DNA of 49,181 nt from positions 1 to 49,181 of the forward strand of contig CAMECH010000019.1 of assembly GCA_945913015.1 (NCBI GenBank). Reading direction: 5' to 3'. The notes below the pieces were generated by a model that did no database searches, had not been told where the DNA came from, and saw only the letters and a program-made list of their open reading frames with translations. This DNA comes from an uncultured Bacteroides sp. (GTDB lineage Bacteria; Bacillota; Clostridia; Lachnospirales; Lachnospiraceae). Made by a program: the position numbers and the translations under genes. Below, in pieces: positions 8,502 through 17,085 of the stretch; the stretch's first letter is position 1, and each line of letters starts with the position of its first letter.

Positions 8502-9617
8502 ATGATACAGACTCTTTATAACGTAGAAGAATATAATGAAGAAAAAATATATGAGGCCGTTTCAAAATCTTTTGAAGCTCTCGGCGTTGCAAATGATTTA
8601 AAGCCCGGCATGAAGGTTGTCTTAAAACCAAACCTTGTGATGGCAAAAAATCCACAGTATCCGGTGACTACTCACCCTGCGGTAATCAATGCCGTAGCCG
8701 AATATCTTCACGCACACGGAATTGATGATATTACGCTTGCCGAAAGCTCAGGAGGGCTTTACAATGCGGAATACATGAAAAATGTATACCGCACCTGCGG
8801 CCTAAAGGCGCTTCACCCATACATCAGACTGAATATGGATTTTTCATCGGTATCCGTAAACTGTCCTGACAATTTTGCCAATCACTCATTTAACCTTATA
8901 ACTCCCGTTACCAATGCCGATTACATCATTAATATCTGTAAGCTGAAAACTCATGCAATGACCGGATTTTCAGGCGGCATCAAGAACCTGTTTGGAACTA
9001 TCCCCGGACTTGAGAAGCCACAGATGCATTACCGCTGGCCGGCAATTGAAGATTTTTCAAGAATGCTGCTTGAGCTTGCACAGACCGTAAATCCTAACGT
9101 GACCGTAATCGACGCAATAGATGCAATGGAAGGCAATGGCCCTACCGGCGGGACCTCTCATCCTCTCCATCTTATAATGGCAGCACGTGATTTTTACACA
9201 CAGGATTACTTTGCCGCAGGATTAATGGGAATAGAGCCTGAAAGCATTGTCATGATTCGTCAGGCTGTTGAACGCGGTCTTGCCACACCTGACGATATTA
9301 CGCTTGTCGGAGACCCTGTGCCGGCAGACCTTACTCCTTTTGTAAAACCCGATACGCACAAGCTTGACTTTTCAGGCAGTCTCCCTGCCTTTCTCGCAAA
9401 GCCTGCAACAGCAGTTATGTCACATTTTTTAAAGTCGTATCCGAAGGTTGATAAAAATATATGTGTAGGATGCGGAAAATGCGCCGAAAGCTGTCCGGCG
9501 CACATAATCAAAATAGAAAACCACAAGGCTAAATTCACTAAAAGAGGCTGTATTTCATGCTTCTGCTGTCAGGAAATGTGTCCTGCCAAAGCCATTTCTG
9601 TCAAAAGAGCTCTTTAA
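8502..9617 (+). CDS. DUF362 domain protein with C-terminal 2x[4Fe-4S] ferredoxin domain
   Basis: The 371-residue protein has an N-terminal DUF362 domain (residues about 1-290, with KVVLKPNLVM, INICKLKTHAMTGFSGGIKN and the NLFG segment). A bacterial ferredoxin domain follows, with two CxxCxxCxxxCP clusters: Cys 321, 324, 327, 331 and Cys 350, 353, 356, 360. It therefore probably binds two [4Fe-4S] clusters and passes electrons in the cytoplasm; the reaction of DUF362 proteins of this kind is not established. GGAAGG lies upstream of the ATG. It is a single gene on the plus strand, divergent from hisS and convergent with a glycosyltransferase gene 8 bases after its stop. Confidence 0.88.
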   Translation: MIQTLYNVEEYNEEKIYEAVSKSFEALGVANDLKPGMKVVLKPNLVMAKNPQYPVTTHPAVINAVAEYLHAHGIDDITLAESSGGLYNAEYMKNVYRTCGLKALHPYIRLNMDFSSVSVNCPDNFANHSFNLITPVTNADYIINICKLKTHAMTGFSGGIKNLFGTIPGLEKPQMHYRWPAIEDFSRMLLELAQTVNPNVTVIDAIDAMEGNGPTGGTSHPLHLIMAARDFYTQDYFAAGLMGIEPESIVMIRQAVERGLATPDDITLVGDPVPADLTPFVKPDTHKLDFSGSLPAFLAKPATAVMSHFLKSYPKVDKNICVGCGKCAESCPAHIIKIENHKAKFTKRGCISCFCCQEMCPAKAISVKRAL

Positions 9618-9630
9618 CAGGCTCTTTATT
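9604..9630 (+). terminator. Short hairpin at the convergent gene ends
   Basis: Stem AAAGAGC (9604-9610) / GCTCTTT (9621-9627) followed by ATT, spanning the stop of the DUF362 gene and reaching the stop of the opposing gene. The 7-bp stem and weak T-run make it a poor terminator. Confidence 0.35.
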
Positions 9631-10708
9631 TATTACTCCCCGTGATTATTGCCGCAATTCGTTCATAGTCATTTGTAAATTTTTGTTTCTGAATCCCTGC
9701 ATTTTGCAGTCTTTCAAGAACCTCACCCATATTCTGCAGATCGCCCACAGTTATTTCAATGGCTGCGTTTAATTCTTTCATCATCTTAATGTTCATCCTG
9801 TCTTCTGCAATATCAGGACGCCCAATCAAAGCTGCCGGTTTACCTGCCAGAAGTATTTCCGCAAGAGTTGACCAGCCGGGCTTACTGATACAGAAGTCAC
9901 TTGCCGCCACATAATTGTGCGTATCATCCGTCCCCTGCGGCAGGATGTGCACATTTTCGCCTGTCATTCTTATTCCGCTTGTAACTATAAATTCATACGG
10001 AAGCCCGCTTACGTCAATTGCATCTTTAAGTCCTGAATTGCTTCCTCCTATTGAGATAAAGACCACAGGCTTTGACATTTCTTTTCGTATCTGCCGAGCC
10101 TTTGCGCAGTTAAACGGTCTTACCGATAACCCAACCTGTATACCGTCTGGGTATCGTTTTCTTGTAGGCTCATTAGCCAGCGAAAGAAGCAGTACATTAT
10201 CAGCATCATTAAAACATTTAATGTATGGAACAATCAATTCTTTATCAAGATATTCCTCAAACACATCAATCCATGTAAAGCTTGCCATGAGAAATGAAGG
10301 AATCCCGGTCTCACGGGATGCAGTCAATGCCCACGGCACTATGTCGCATACAACACAGCAAACGCCATACTTCTTAAAAATTTCCTTTGCACCTTCAATT
10401 CTTTTTTCAAATGATGCAGTATATTTTTGCACACCTCTTTCAAGTGCAGCCCTGTCAATCTGCAGAGTTCCTGCAATTACAGGTGTTCCGTAATCCGTTT
10501 CCTGCTCAATGCATATGAATCTTTCATTTAATCCGGTGATGCCTTTCATATAGTGCTCAATATATTTCCTTGCCGCGCAAAGCTGCTGTGTGTCACTTAC
10601 AAGCACTATCCTTGTGTCTTCCGACTCAAGCATCTTTGACATAACGGGAATATTTCTCATTATGTGTCCAAATCCATGATTAGATATGTAAAATGCATAC
10701 GTTTTCAT
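9626..10708 (-). CDS. GT-B fold glycosyltransferase (MurG/UGT-like)
   Basis: A 360-residue protein with no membrane segment. The N-terminus YISNHGFGHIMRNIPVM matches the glycine-rich GHGxRN-type acceptor loop of GT-B enzymes. The C-terminal half has VVFISIGGSNSG and SKPGWSTLAEILLAGKPAALI, the nucleotide-sugar binding region of GT1/GT28 proteins. Donor and acceptor are unknown. Its ATG lies 1 base after the stop of the GGDEF gene and there is no strong ribosome site of its own, so translation is probably coupled to that gene. This suggests a surface saccharide or related function tied to cyclic-di-GMP, which is inference. Confidence 0.82.
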   Translation of the reverse strand: MKTYAFYISNHGFGHIMRNIPVMSKMLESEDTRIVLVSDTQQLCAARKYIEHYMKGITGLNERFICIEQETDYGTPVIAGTLQIDRAALERGVQKYTASFEKRIEGAKEIFKKYGVCCVVCDIVPWALTASRETGIPSFLMASFTWIDVFEEYLDKELIVPYIKCFNDADNVLLLSLANEPTRKRYPDGIQVGLSVRPFNCAKARQIRKEMSKPVVFISIGGSNSGLKDAIDVSGLPYEFIVTSGIRMTGENVHILPQGTDDTHNYVAASDFCISKPGWSTLAEILLAGKPAALIGRPDIAEDRMNIKMMKELNAAIEITVGDLQNMGEVLERLQNAGIQKQKFTNDYERIAAIITGSNK

Positions 10709-10709
10709 A

Positions 10710-11867
10710 TCAGTTTGATGCTGCTGCCTTTCTTATTTTCTTTACCTGATAAAGCTTTTCATCCGCAAGTTCTATAAGTTCCTCTATTGACTGAATCTCG
10801 TTGGTATATTTTGCAAAACCTATGCTTACCTGAAGAGAATACTTTGCACCTGCCGCTTCATTAAGTTGCGAAAGTTGCAGATTAATTTTTTCACAGACAT
10901 CTTCAATCTCTTCTCTTCCAAGGTTTTCGCAGATAACAATAAACTCATCGCCACCATATCGTGAAATAACAAAATTCTGGTTTGAACATACCATTTTTAG
11001 TGAATCTGCGACTCTTACAAGTGCCGCATCGCCCTCAACATGCCCATATCCGTCATTGATGTGCTTAAAATTATCAACATCCATAATCATAAGATACAGC
11101 GGCCTTGTCACCTTGTAATCTGACATCTTTTTAGTGAGTACACTGACCATCTGATTTCTGTTATTAATCTGCGTCAGCGGGTCAATAGAAATCATGCGTC
11201 CCTGAAAATTAATGTAAACAATCAGTACAGACAGCGTAATCCCGACACACAGCAGCGGTATCCCGCCCGAAAGTGCCTGCAGTGTTCCAAAAAATGTACA
11301 TGGTATAACAAAAAATGCAAGCGTCATGCCTTTCGTACGCCTGATATAGCTTGTCGTGTTCATAGCACTAAGAAATGCTTTGGCAGCAGTAAATATTACA
11401 TATCCGTACGACACAGCAAGCTGCACAACATAAAATACACCACGGTGGTAATGACCTGCGTCATCTATGTAAAATAATCCGCTGTTCCATATTGACATTA
11501 TTGTGCATATGATAAGTATTCCAAGCGGCACGGCACTGAGAATACGGGTGGATTTTTCATTCAGTATCTGTGAATCCTGCATTTTTTCAGAATATATAAA
11601 CCACAGATAACTTGTCACTCCCGACATTATATAATACATTGCATTTACAATCACATTGGCTTCACGTATTACAGGATTACTGCTTCCGTCAAGCATTTTC
11701 CACAAAATGTCCAGCAGAAAAAATATAATATCGCTGACAAGAAATGTCTCAAACAGTTTCTGATTAACCCATCTGTCAAAACCGCTTCTTACCGTATAAA
11801 CAAGCGTAAGAAGAATCATTATGCAAAAAATATTTATTTCACAATACAGAATCTTTTCCAACGTCAT
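10710..11867 (-). CDS. Membrane-anchored diguanylate cyclase (GGDEF)
   Basis: Predicted to make cyclic-di-GMP. With the start at 11867 (GGAAAG 5 bases upstream) it has 385 residues. Six to seven hydrophobic segments span residues about 10-220, followed by one GGDEF domain. The active site is intact: MDVDNFKHIND and YGGDEF (GGDEF at 305-309). I see no RxxD inhibitory site directly upstream of GGDEF. A GTG start at 11927 or an ATG at 11909 would add about 14-20 residues but have weaker ribosome sites. First gene of a two-gene unit with the glycosyltransferase, behind a TTGTCC-N17-TACAAT promoter. Confidence 0.88.
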   Translation of the reverse strand: MTLEKILYCEINIFCIMILLTLVYTVRSGFDRWVNQKLFETFLVSDIIFFLLDILWKMLDGSSNPVIREANVIVNAMYYIMSGVTSYLWFIYSEKMQDSQILNEKSTRILSAVPLGILIICTIMSIWNSGLFYIDDAGHYHRGVFYVVQLAVSYGYVIFTAAKAFLSAMNTTSYIRRTKGMTLAFFVIPCTFFGTLQALSGGIPLLCVGITLSVLIVYINFQGRMISIDPLTQINNRNQMVSVLTKKMSDYKVTRPLYLMIMDVDNFKHINDGYGHVEGDAALVRVADSLKMVCSNQNFVISRYGGDEFIVICENLGREEIEDVCEKINLQLSQLNEAAGAKYSLQVSIGFAKYTNEIQSIEELIELADEKLYQVKKIRKAAASN

Positions 11868-11971
11868 CCTCTCTTTCCAGACAGCATAACCTGCAGCCGG
11901 CCTTTTCATTAAAGACAAATATATCACTTCATATACTATTTTTGCAACCGTAAATCCTCTTGAAAAACAGC

Positions 11972-12000
11972 ATTGTACAGAAAGCAGCCCTTAGGGACAA
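11972..12000 (-). promoter_or_regulatory. Promoter of the GGDEF-glycosyltransferase unit
   Basis: TTGTCC (11995-12000), 17-base spacer, TACAAT (11972-11977), minus strand. It starts 14 bases beyond the terminator hairpin of the upstream gene. No cyclic-di-GMP riboswitch was seen in the leader. Confidence 0.65.
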
Positions 12001-12013
12001 CATTATAATACAT

Positions 12014-12049
12014 AATTAAAAGCCGGCATTACTGAACCGGCTTTTAATT
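12014..12049 (-). terminator. Terminator after the YeiH-family gene (possibly bidirectional)
   Basis: Perfect 13-bp stem: AATTAAAAGCCGG (12014-12026) and CCGGCTTTTAATT (12037-12049), with a 10-base loop. On the minus strand the T-rich 3' arm CTTTTAATT ends the stem; on the plus strand more Ts follow. It lies 43 bases past the YeiH-family stop. Confidence 0.75.
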
Positions 12050-12091
12050 TTTTATATTTAATTTCTATTACTATATTTTCTCAATTATTAA

Positions 12092-13123
12092 TTACCAGAT
12101 TCCGAGAATATGCTGCATAAAAAGACTCACCGCAGTAATACCAATCCAGCACGACATTCCCATAAGAATCGGCTTGCCACCTGTTTTTACCAGTTTAACA
12201 ATATTTGTGTTTAACCCGATTGCAGCCATCGCCATTATGATAAAGAATTTTGAAAGCTCTTTAAACGGTGTAAAGACTGATACCGGAACACCAAGTGTTA
12301 CTGCCACGGTCGTAATTACTGAAGCTCCGACAAAGAACAAAATAAAAAATGGAAATACCTGCTTTAACGAAACCTTTCCGCCTTCTGCATTTCCTGCTTT
12401 TCTTGTACGCATAAATGCAAGCACAAGCGTGATAGGGATAATTGCAAGTGTCCTCGTAAGTTTTACGGTTACTGCCTTATCAAGAGTTTCGCTTCCAAGA
12501 TTATACATACTGTCCCATGTAGAGGCAGCTGCCGTAACCGAGGATGTATCATTAACCGCAGTTCCTGCAAAAATCCCAAATGCTTCTCCTGATGTCTGCG
12601 AAAATCCTATTATCGCACCAAATGTAGGGAACAATATCGCCGCGAGGACATTAAAGAAGAAAATTACAGAAATTGCCTGTGCCACTTCTTCATCATCCGC
12701 ATCTATTACAGGTGCTGTCGCAGCAATTGCAGAACCGCCGCATATTGATGAGCCGACTCCTACAAGAGTTGAAATCTTCCCCGGAATATGCATCACCTTA
12801 TGAAGCACATATGCAATAACAAGCGACGTTGTAATAGTCGAAACAATAATCGGCAAGGACTGCTTTCCTGTCTGAAGTATAACCTGAAGATTAAGTCCGA
12901 ATCCAAGCAGAATTACGGCATACTGAAGAATTTTCTTTGAGGTAAATTTAATTCCGCTGTCAAGTGCGGATTTATCCTTTATAAACAGGGTTATAACCAT
13001 TCCCATTATAATTGCTATAACCGGCCCACCGACAATCGGAAACTGCTTTCCCAAAAACCATGACGGAACAGATATTGCAAGGCATACAAGAATACCTTTC
13101 CAGTTTTTCTTAATAAATTCCAT
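12092..13123 (-). CDS. YeiH/UPF0324 family membrane protein (putative sulfate exporter family)
   Basis: Polytopic membrane protein of 343 residues, about ten hydrophobic segments. The start at 13123 is set by AGGAGGATACAAATG; the sequence then opens [20 protein letters not shown]. Family landmarks: [51 protein letters not shown] and the C-terminal GLNTNIVKL. Proteins of this family are usually annotated as putative sulfate exporters, but function is mostly unproven. It lies 86 bases after the YbaK-like gene on the same strand and is followed by a strong terminator, so it may be cotranscribed with that gene. Confidence 0.88.
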   Translation of the reverse strand: MEFIKKNWKGILVCLAISVPSWFLGKQFPIVGGPVIAIIMGMVITLFIKDKSALDSGIKFTSKKILQYAVILLGFGLNLQVILQTGKQSLPIIVSTITTSLVIAYVLHKVMHIPGKISTLVGVGSSICGGSAIAATAPVIDADDEEVAQAISVIFFFNVLAAILFPTFGAIIGFSQTSGEAFGIFAGTAVNDTSSVTAAASTWDSMYNLGSETLDKAVTVKLTRTLAIIPITLVLAFMRTRKAGNAEGGKVSLKQVFPFFILFFVGASVITTVAVTLGVPVSVFTPFKELSKFFIIMAMAAIGLNTNIVKLVKTGGKPILMGMSCWIGITAVSLFMQHILGIW

Positions 13124-13209
13124 TTGTATCCTCCTACTATAATTTATATCAGGCAATTGTGAGGTCCATCTTTTAACAATTCAGGCTGCATAATATAACC
13201 GGAACTTTT

Positions 13210-13743
13210 TTACAGTTCGACAATCTGAGGTTCATGATGCATTGCAGGTATTATAGTGTTCATCATGTCTTCGGTTCTGATTTTAAGACTTGATGTATTA
13301 ATGCAGGGATGACAACCTATGTACTCCCCGTTTAACACATCTTTGTCAATCAGAAGCTTAACCTTGTTGCCACTGTCATTCATGAGTCCAAGTACGCTTA
13401 CTGAGCCCGGTGTAATATCAAGGAACTGCTCCATGTATGTTTCACTGCCAAAGGAAAGTCTCGCCGAATTAATCTGGGCTGATAAATCCTTTGTCTTAAA
13501 TTTCTTATCGGCCGGCATCATCAGAAGGTAAAACTCTGTTTCCTGCCTGTTGCACAAAAAGAGATTTTTACATATGGTCGCGCAAAGCGTCCTGTCAATC
13601 TCCTCGCAGACCTCCATAGTCATTGCCGCCTCATGGTCAGCTCTCTTGTACTCAATTCCAAGCCCGTCAAGGAAATCATAAACACGTATTTCCTTTTCAA
13701 GCCTGTTTGCGGTGTCTTCAGGGCGTCCGTTATATAGTATCAT
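13210..13743 (-). CDS. YbaK/ProX-type aminoacyl-tRNA deacylase
   Basis: Predicted trans-editing enzyme of the YbaK/prolyl-tRNA synthetase-associated family, which removes wrong amino acids from tRNA-Pro. It opens with a short helical region (VYDFLDGLGIEYKRADHEAA), followed by LFLCNRQETEFYLLMMPADKKF and SVSVLGLMNDSGNKVKLLIDKD. CHPCINTSSLKIRTEDMM near the C-terminus is the GxHP-type motif seen in ProX-like proteins. I start at the second ATG (13743): GGAGG lies 6 bases upstream of it but abuts the first ATG (13749). It is 177 residues long and lies between the MutS2-like and YeiH-like genes. Which mischarged tRNA it edits cannot be read from the sequence. Confidence 0.85.
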   Translation of the reverse strand: MILYNGRPEDTANRLEKEIRVYDFLDGLGIEYKRADHEAAMTMEVCEEIDRTLCATICKNLFLCNRQETEFYLLMMPADKKFKTKDLSAQINSARLSFGSETYMEQFLDITPGSVSVLGLMNDSGNKVKLLIDKDVLNGEYIGCHPCINTSSLKIRTEDMMNTIIPAMHHEPQIVEL

Positions 13744-13834
13744 ATTCATCCTCCATTCTCAAGCGCTTTGCCTATGGTGTAAAAATACAATTACTTCCAG
13801 TTCAAAATACATTTATTTCCAATATAAAATGCCA

Positions 13835-15769
13835 TCACTTTTTCCCATCGGATATAACTATCTCTTTGTCCGGTACAAATTTGCGATGCATGTCATGCCT
13901 TATTTTCCTGTTGGCAACCGAATCAAAAATAATTGAGAAATCATAGTCCTCCGGATACAGCTCGGCTGCCGCCACATGTAATTTTATACGCTTATGATTC
14001 ACACGTATCTTTTTATTTTTCATTTGAATTTCAAGCATTCCCTTATCATCTGCGGTCTTACACACAATCCCTATTTTCTTGTCGGGATATACCATTACGC
14101 TGTCGCCAAGATTAAATTTTTTTGCAGCCTTCTGCGCCGAACGGGATGTTTTAGCCGCCTTGATTATCTTCGGACGTGCTTCTTTTTTAATTACCTCATC
14201 ATTTTCCGCCTCACCATCTGATGCTAAACCGGAAAGTGCTTCCACATTGCCGCCGTAAGCTTCCAATGCTGCTCTCCTTAACATTGACTGCGGCATTCCG
14301 AGCTTCTTTGCTATATAAAATGCACAGCTTTCTCCCGCCTCTCCGATTACAAGCCGGTAAGTCGGCTTCAGGCTTTCCTTGTCAAATGTCATTCTTGCAT
14401 TAATTATGCCCTCAGTTTTATCCGCATAATTTTTAACTTCAGGGTAATGTGTTGTAACAAGAAACAGCGCACCGCTTTTTTTAAGTTCCTCAAGTATCGC
14501 AACCGCTATTCCCATTCCTTCTGCCGGGTCTGTCCCCGAGCCAAGTTCATCCATGACAACAAGACTTTCCGGTCCTGTCTTTTTCAATATATCAAGTACA
14601 TTTATTATATGTGCTGAAAATGTTGAAAGGTTTTCTGACAGATTCTGTCCGTCTCCGATATCACACAGGAAGTTACTGTTCATGCATATATCCGCCTCAC
14701 GGCATGCCACATGCAGTCCGCACTGCGCCATCATACAGTTTAGTGCAACCGTTTTAATTGCAACGGTTTTTCCGCCTGTATTGGGTCCTGTTATAACTAT
14801 TCCCCTGATGCCGTTCCCTATTTCAAACTGCAGCGGCACAGCCTGTTTTCTGTCCATCAGCGGATGTCTTGCATCCTGAAGTTTAATTCTTCTTTCAGTA
14901 TTAATGACCGGCTCATTTCCGTCATATTCAAAACTCAGCCTGCCTTTTGAAAAAATGTAGTCAAAGCGCTCCATTGCCCTGATGTTGCCAAGCATAAGTG
15001 CTTCTGAATCAGCCACAACTGCCGTCAGTTCATAAAGTATTCTGCGCTCTTCATTCTCCTCATCTATCTTAAGAAGCTGTATTTTCTCATAAAGCTTTGC
15101 CACAGGGGCAGGCTCTATAAATAATGTATTACCTGTTGCAGATTTGTCAATCACACTTCCTGTAAATTTCAGTTTATATTCTTTTTTAACAGGAATGCAT
15201 ATATGCCCACCCCTGATTGTACTGAAACTGTCAGACACATATTCCTTATTGGAACGGATAAGCACATCGGCCTTTTTTCGCATTTCATCATTAGCTGCTT
15301 CAATGCCAAAGCGCAGTTCCTTCAGAAGCTTCGATGCCGCGTCATCAATACTGCCTCCCCTTATCTGTTCACGTATCAGCTCTCTTACATCATCAAGCGG
15401 GTCTAATTTTTCTTCATCATATGCGAGCGATATATCAAATTTTTTACAGTTATTAAGATAACTCTTCATTCTTTTAACTGCAACAAGCGCATCGCCTATC
15501 TTTTCAAGCTGCGCCGCGCTCAGGCACCCGCCCTTTACGGCAACCTCAAGAAGTTCCTCGATCCCAGAAAGTGATATAAGCGGAGGATTTCCGCATTTTT
15601 CCATCATCAGCTTTGCCTGGGTTGTCTCTCTCTGCCTTGCAGCAAGCTCGGTCTGTGACATACATATTTCGATATTATCAATCTGTTTTTTTGCCCATTC
15701 CGTCTGTGCAAGATTTCTCCATATTTCCTTTACTTTATCAAATTCCATATTCTTTTCTAAGATGTTCAT
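13835..15769 (-). CDS. MutS2-like ATPase without a C-terminal Smr domain
   Basis: A MutS-family ABC-type ATPase of about 644 residues. It has the MutS2-type N-terminal lever/clamp region, Walker A GPNTGGKTVA, NLSTFSAHI (signature loop), and Walker B SLVVMDELGSGTDPAEG with MVTTHYPE-like switch sequence (LVTTHYPEVKNYA). After the ATPase comes a basic linker (KAAKTSRSAQKAAKKF) and a KOW-like segment (LGDSVMVYPDKKIGIV). The protein ends at SDGKK with no Smr endonuclease domain, about 140 residues shorter than typical MutS2. MutS2 proteins act in recombination suppression or in rescuing collided ribosomes, so the missing Smr domain matters. The start at 15769 has AAAGGA 12 bases upstream; an internal ATG 7 codons later is possible. 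A leader peptide and terminator lie upstream. Confidence 0.85.
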   Translation of the reverse strand: MNILEKNMEFDKVKEIWRNLAQTEWAKKQIDNIEICMSQTELAARQRETTQAKLMMEKCGNPPLISLSGIEELLEVAVKGGCLSAAQLEKIGDALVAVKRMKSYLNNCKKFDISLAYDEEKLDPLDDVRELIREQIRGGSIDDAASKLLKELRFGIEAANDEMRKKADVLIRSNKEYVSDSFSTIRGGHICIPVKKEYKLKFTGSVIDKSATGNTLFIEPAPVAKLYEKIQLLKIDEENEERRILYELTAVVADSEALMLGNIRAMERFDYIFSKGRLSFEYDGNEPVINTERRIKLQDARHPLMDRKQAVPLQFEIGNGIRGIVITGPNTGGKTVAIKTVALNCMMAQCGLHVACREADICMNSNFLCDIGDGQNLSENLSTFSAHIINVLDILKKTGPESLVVMDELGSGTDPAEGMGIAVAILEELKKSGALFLVTTHYPEVKNYADKTEGIINARMTFDKESLKPTYRLVIGEAGESCAFYIAKKLGMPQSMLRRAALEAYGGNVEALSGLASDGEAENDEVIKKEARPKIIKAAKTSRSAQKAAKKFNLGDSVMVYPDKKIGIVCKTADDKGMLEIQMKNKKIRVNHKRIKLHVAAAELYPEDYDFSIIFDSVANRKIRHDMHRKFVPDKEIVISDGKK

Positions 15770-15799
15770 GTCAATCCAAATCCTTTCATATAACAACAA

Positions 15800-15823
15800 A
15801 AGCATGGCCGCAAAGCCATGCTT
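15800..15823 (-). terminator. Terminator or attenuator just upstream of the MutS2-like gene
   Basis: Minus-strand stem AAGCATGGC / GCCATGCTT (9 bp, 15815-15823 and 15800-15808), 6-base loop, then TTGTTGTTAT. It ends only 31 bases before the start codon, downstream of a strong promoter and leader ORF. Position and tail suit conditional termination within the leader. Confidence 0.7.
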
Positions 15824-15867
15824 AAAATTCAAATTGCAAATCGGGTATTATAAAACTCGCTATAGTA

Positions 15868-15909
15868 AAGCAGGCTGTCGGCAGCATATTATCACTGCCG
15901 TAAGGACAG
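15868..15909 (-). promoter_or_regulatory. Structured leader segment with possible antiterminator
   Basis: CGGCAG (15895-15900) pairs with CTGCCG (15879-15884), extended by CTGT (15906-15909) / ACAG (15875-15878). The next bases GCCTGCTT (15868-15875) can pair with the terminator's 5' arm AAGCATGGC with a single bulged U, which would prevent the terminator from forming. Hand-folded only. Confidence 0.45.
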
Positions 15910-15951
15910 ACTTATAGTGCATAAAAATGCTGAATCCGCCCTCGCAAATAT

Positions 15952-15990
15952 TTACTTTGCAACAATCTCCATTACTACAATGCTTAACAT
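15952..15990 (-). CDS. Twelve-codon leader peptide MLSIVVMEIVAK
   Basis: A short ORF with AGGAG exactly 6 bases before its ATG, about 20-25 bases after the predicted transcription start of a TTGACA-N17-TATGAT promoter. It encodes MLSIVVMEIVAK and stops at TAA. It is followed by about 180 bases of structured leader and a terminator before the MutS2-like gene. The peptide has no run of one amino acid, so starvation-type attenuation is not obvious; ribosome stalling on it is an alternative. No function is assigned; coding status is inferred from the ribosome site and position. Confidence 0.5.
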   Translation of the reverse strand: MLSIVVMEIVAK

Positions 15991-16018
15991 AAACATCTCC
16001 TGATAATCTGATATTTAC

Positions 16019-16047
16019 ATCATATTACTAACAAAATAATATGTCAA
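16019..16047 (-). promoter_or_regulatory. Strong promoter of the leader-peptide/MutS2-like transcript
   Basis: TTGACA (16042-16047), 17-base spacer, TATGAT (16019-16024), minus strand, 55 bases past the sdpI-like stop. No terminator was seen between the sdpI-like gene and this promoter. Confidence 0.8.
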
Positions 16048-16101
16048 CCCAAAAAGCTCAGGTAAATACAGTTAAATACCGGCAAAACTACAGATTAGCT
16101 T

Positions 16102-16749
16102 TTATCCGTTATGTCTTTTATAATATACAAATGAATACACCGCGGGAATTAACACTGCTGCCGCAACAACTCCAAATGTTATATACGTAGCATACTCCGT
16201 CAGAAAAGTGGCAACAAACATCACTATTCCGCATATAACCCACACTTTACCCGAAAACCGGTGTGTGCTGTTCCAGTTCTCTTCATCATCAAGCGTCCAC
16301 GGCAGCTTAATTCCCACCGTATAATTCTGCTTACATTTCGGAAGATAATTACCGATAATCATAAATAAAATTCCACATACGATTCCTGCCATTCCGGCAG
16401 AGTTAAATCCGATATTAAGCGCACTTGTGTAGATTGCAACAGCACATATAAGTGAACATCCCGGTATTATCCAGAATATCATCATCCTCATCTTACCGCT
16501 TATATTGCCAAATTTAGGGTCATAGCTTGTAACTATTATACATACCAGATGCAAAAGCAGCAGTATCCCCGGCAGTCCAAACACTGCAAATGCCTTGCTG
16601 CTCCACCCGTTTGCCACATTATTTGAATCAAAATGTGTTGCAAGAACATCCGGAAGCTGATTCCACAATACCAGACCTATAATCATCGGAAGAATTGTTA
16701 CCAGACTCGTAGTCACAACAATAAATTTATTCTCTTTAATCATTTTCAT
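16102..16749 (-). CDS. SdpI-family membrane protein
   Basis: Relative of Bacillus subtilis SdpI, the immunity and signalling protein against the SDP toxin. The 215-residue protein has an N-terminal DUF1648 region with LPMIIGLVLWNQLPDVLATHFDSN and NGWSSKAFAVFGLPG, and later the SdpI hallmark KLPWTLDDEENWNSTHRFSGKV-type segment. Six hydrophobic segments are visible. The start at 16749 is chosen because GGAGAG lies 7 bases upstream; the first ATG (16755) is only 1 base from it. It overlaps the upstream ArsR-type gene by 14 bases, as in an sdpRI pair. No toxin operon (sdpABC) is in the window, so it may defend against a foreign toxin or have another role. Confidence 0.85.
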   Translation of the reverse strand: MKMIKENKFIVVTTSLVTILPMIIGLVLWNQLPDVLATHFDSNNVANGWSSKAFAVFGLPGILLLLHLVCIIVTSYDPKFGNISGKMRMMIFWIIPGCSLICAVAIYTSALNIGFNSAGMAGIVCGILFMIIGNYLPKCKQNYTVGIKLPWTLDDEENWNSTHRFSGKVWVICGIVMFVATFLTEYATYITFGVVAAAVLIPAVYSFVYYKRHNG

Positions 16750-17017
16750 CGTCATTCTCTCCTTTCAAATCAGCCAGCCACAGCATGACTTCCTCAACTA
16801 CTGACGCATTAAGCTCATAATATATAAAATTTTTCTCCCTGCTTTCAATTACCAGTTCAGCTTTCTTTAATATTCCGAGGTGATAAGATACCGTTGCACC
16901 CGTCATATCAAAATGGCTCCCTATTTCGCCTGCCGACATCTTTCCTTTCTTTAACATTACAAGGATTTCCCGCCTTACAGGGTCTGACAACGCCTTAAAT
17001 GTCTCAGCAAATCCCAA
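16736..17017 (-). CDS. ArsR-family repressor, SdpR-like (TTG start)
   Basis: Small winged-helix regulator of 93 residues. Homology starts GFAETFKALSDPVRREILVML; the recognition helix region is FDMTGATVSYHLGILKKAELV, with a beta-wing EKNFIYYELN. I place the start at TTG 17015-17017: GGAGGTG lies 6 bases upstream and the sequence then matches SdpR-type N-termini. An in-frame ATG at 17032 would contain that ribosome site. No metal-binding Cys pair is visible, so it is not a metal sensor of the ArsR/SmtB type. It overlaps sdpI and is probably autoregulated through the inverted repeats around its promoter. In B. subtilis SdpI sequesters SdpR at the membrane; the same logic is inferred here. Confidence 0.85.
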   Translation of the reverse strand: MGFAETFKALSDPVRREILVMLKKGKMSAGEIGSHFDMTGATVSYHLGILKKAELVIESREKNFIYYELNASVVEEVMLWLADLKGENDDEND

Positions 17018-17085
17018 CCATGCCACCTCCATGATAATTCTGCTACGCAAACGCTACTCTTTGTTCCCGGGCACTTCGCGTTTGG

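Noticed and set aside
11868-11971. Cyclic-di-GMP riboswitch upstream of the GGDEF gene
   Set aside because: The leader is short and lacks the paired GNRA/receptor architecture.
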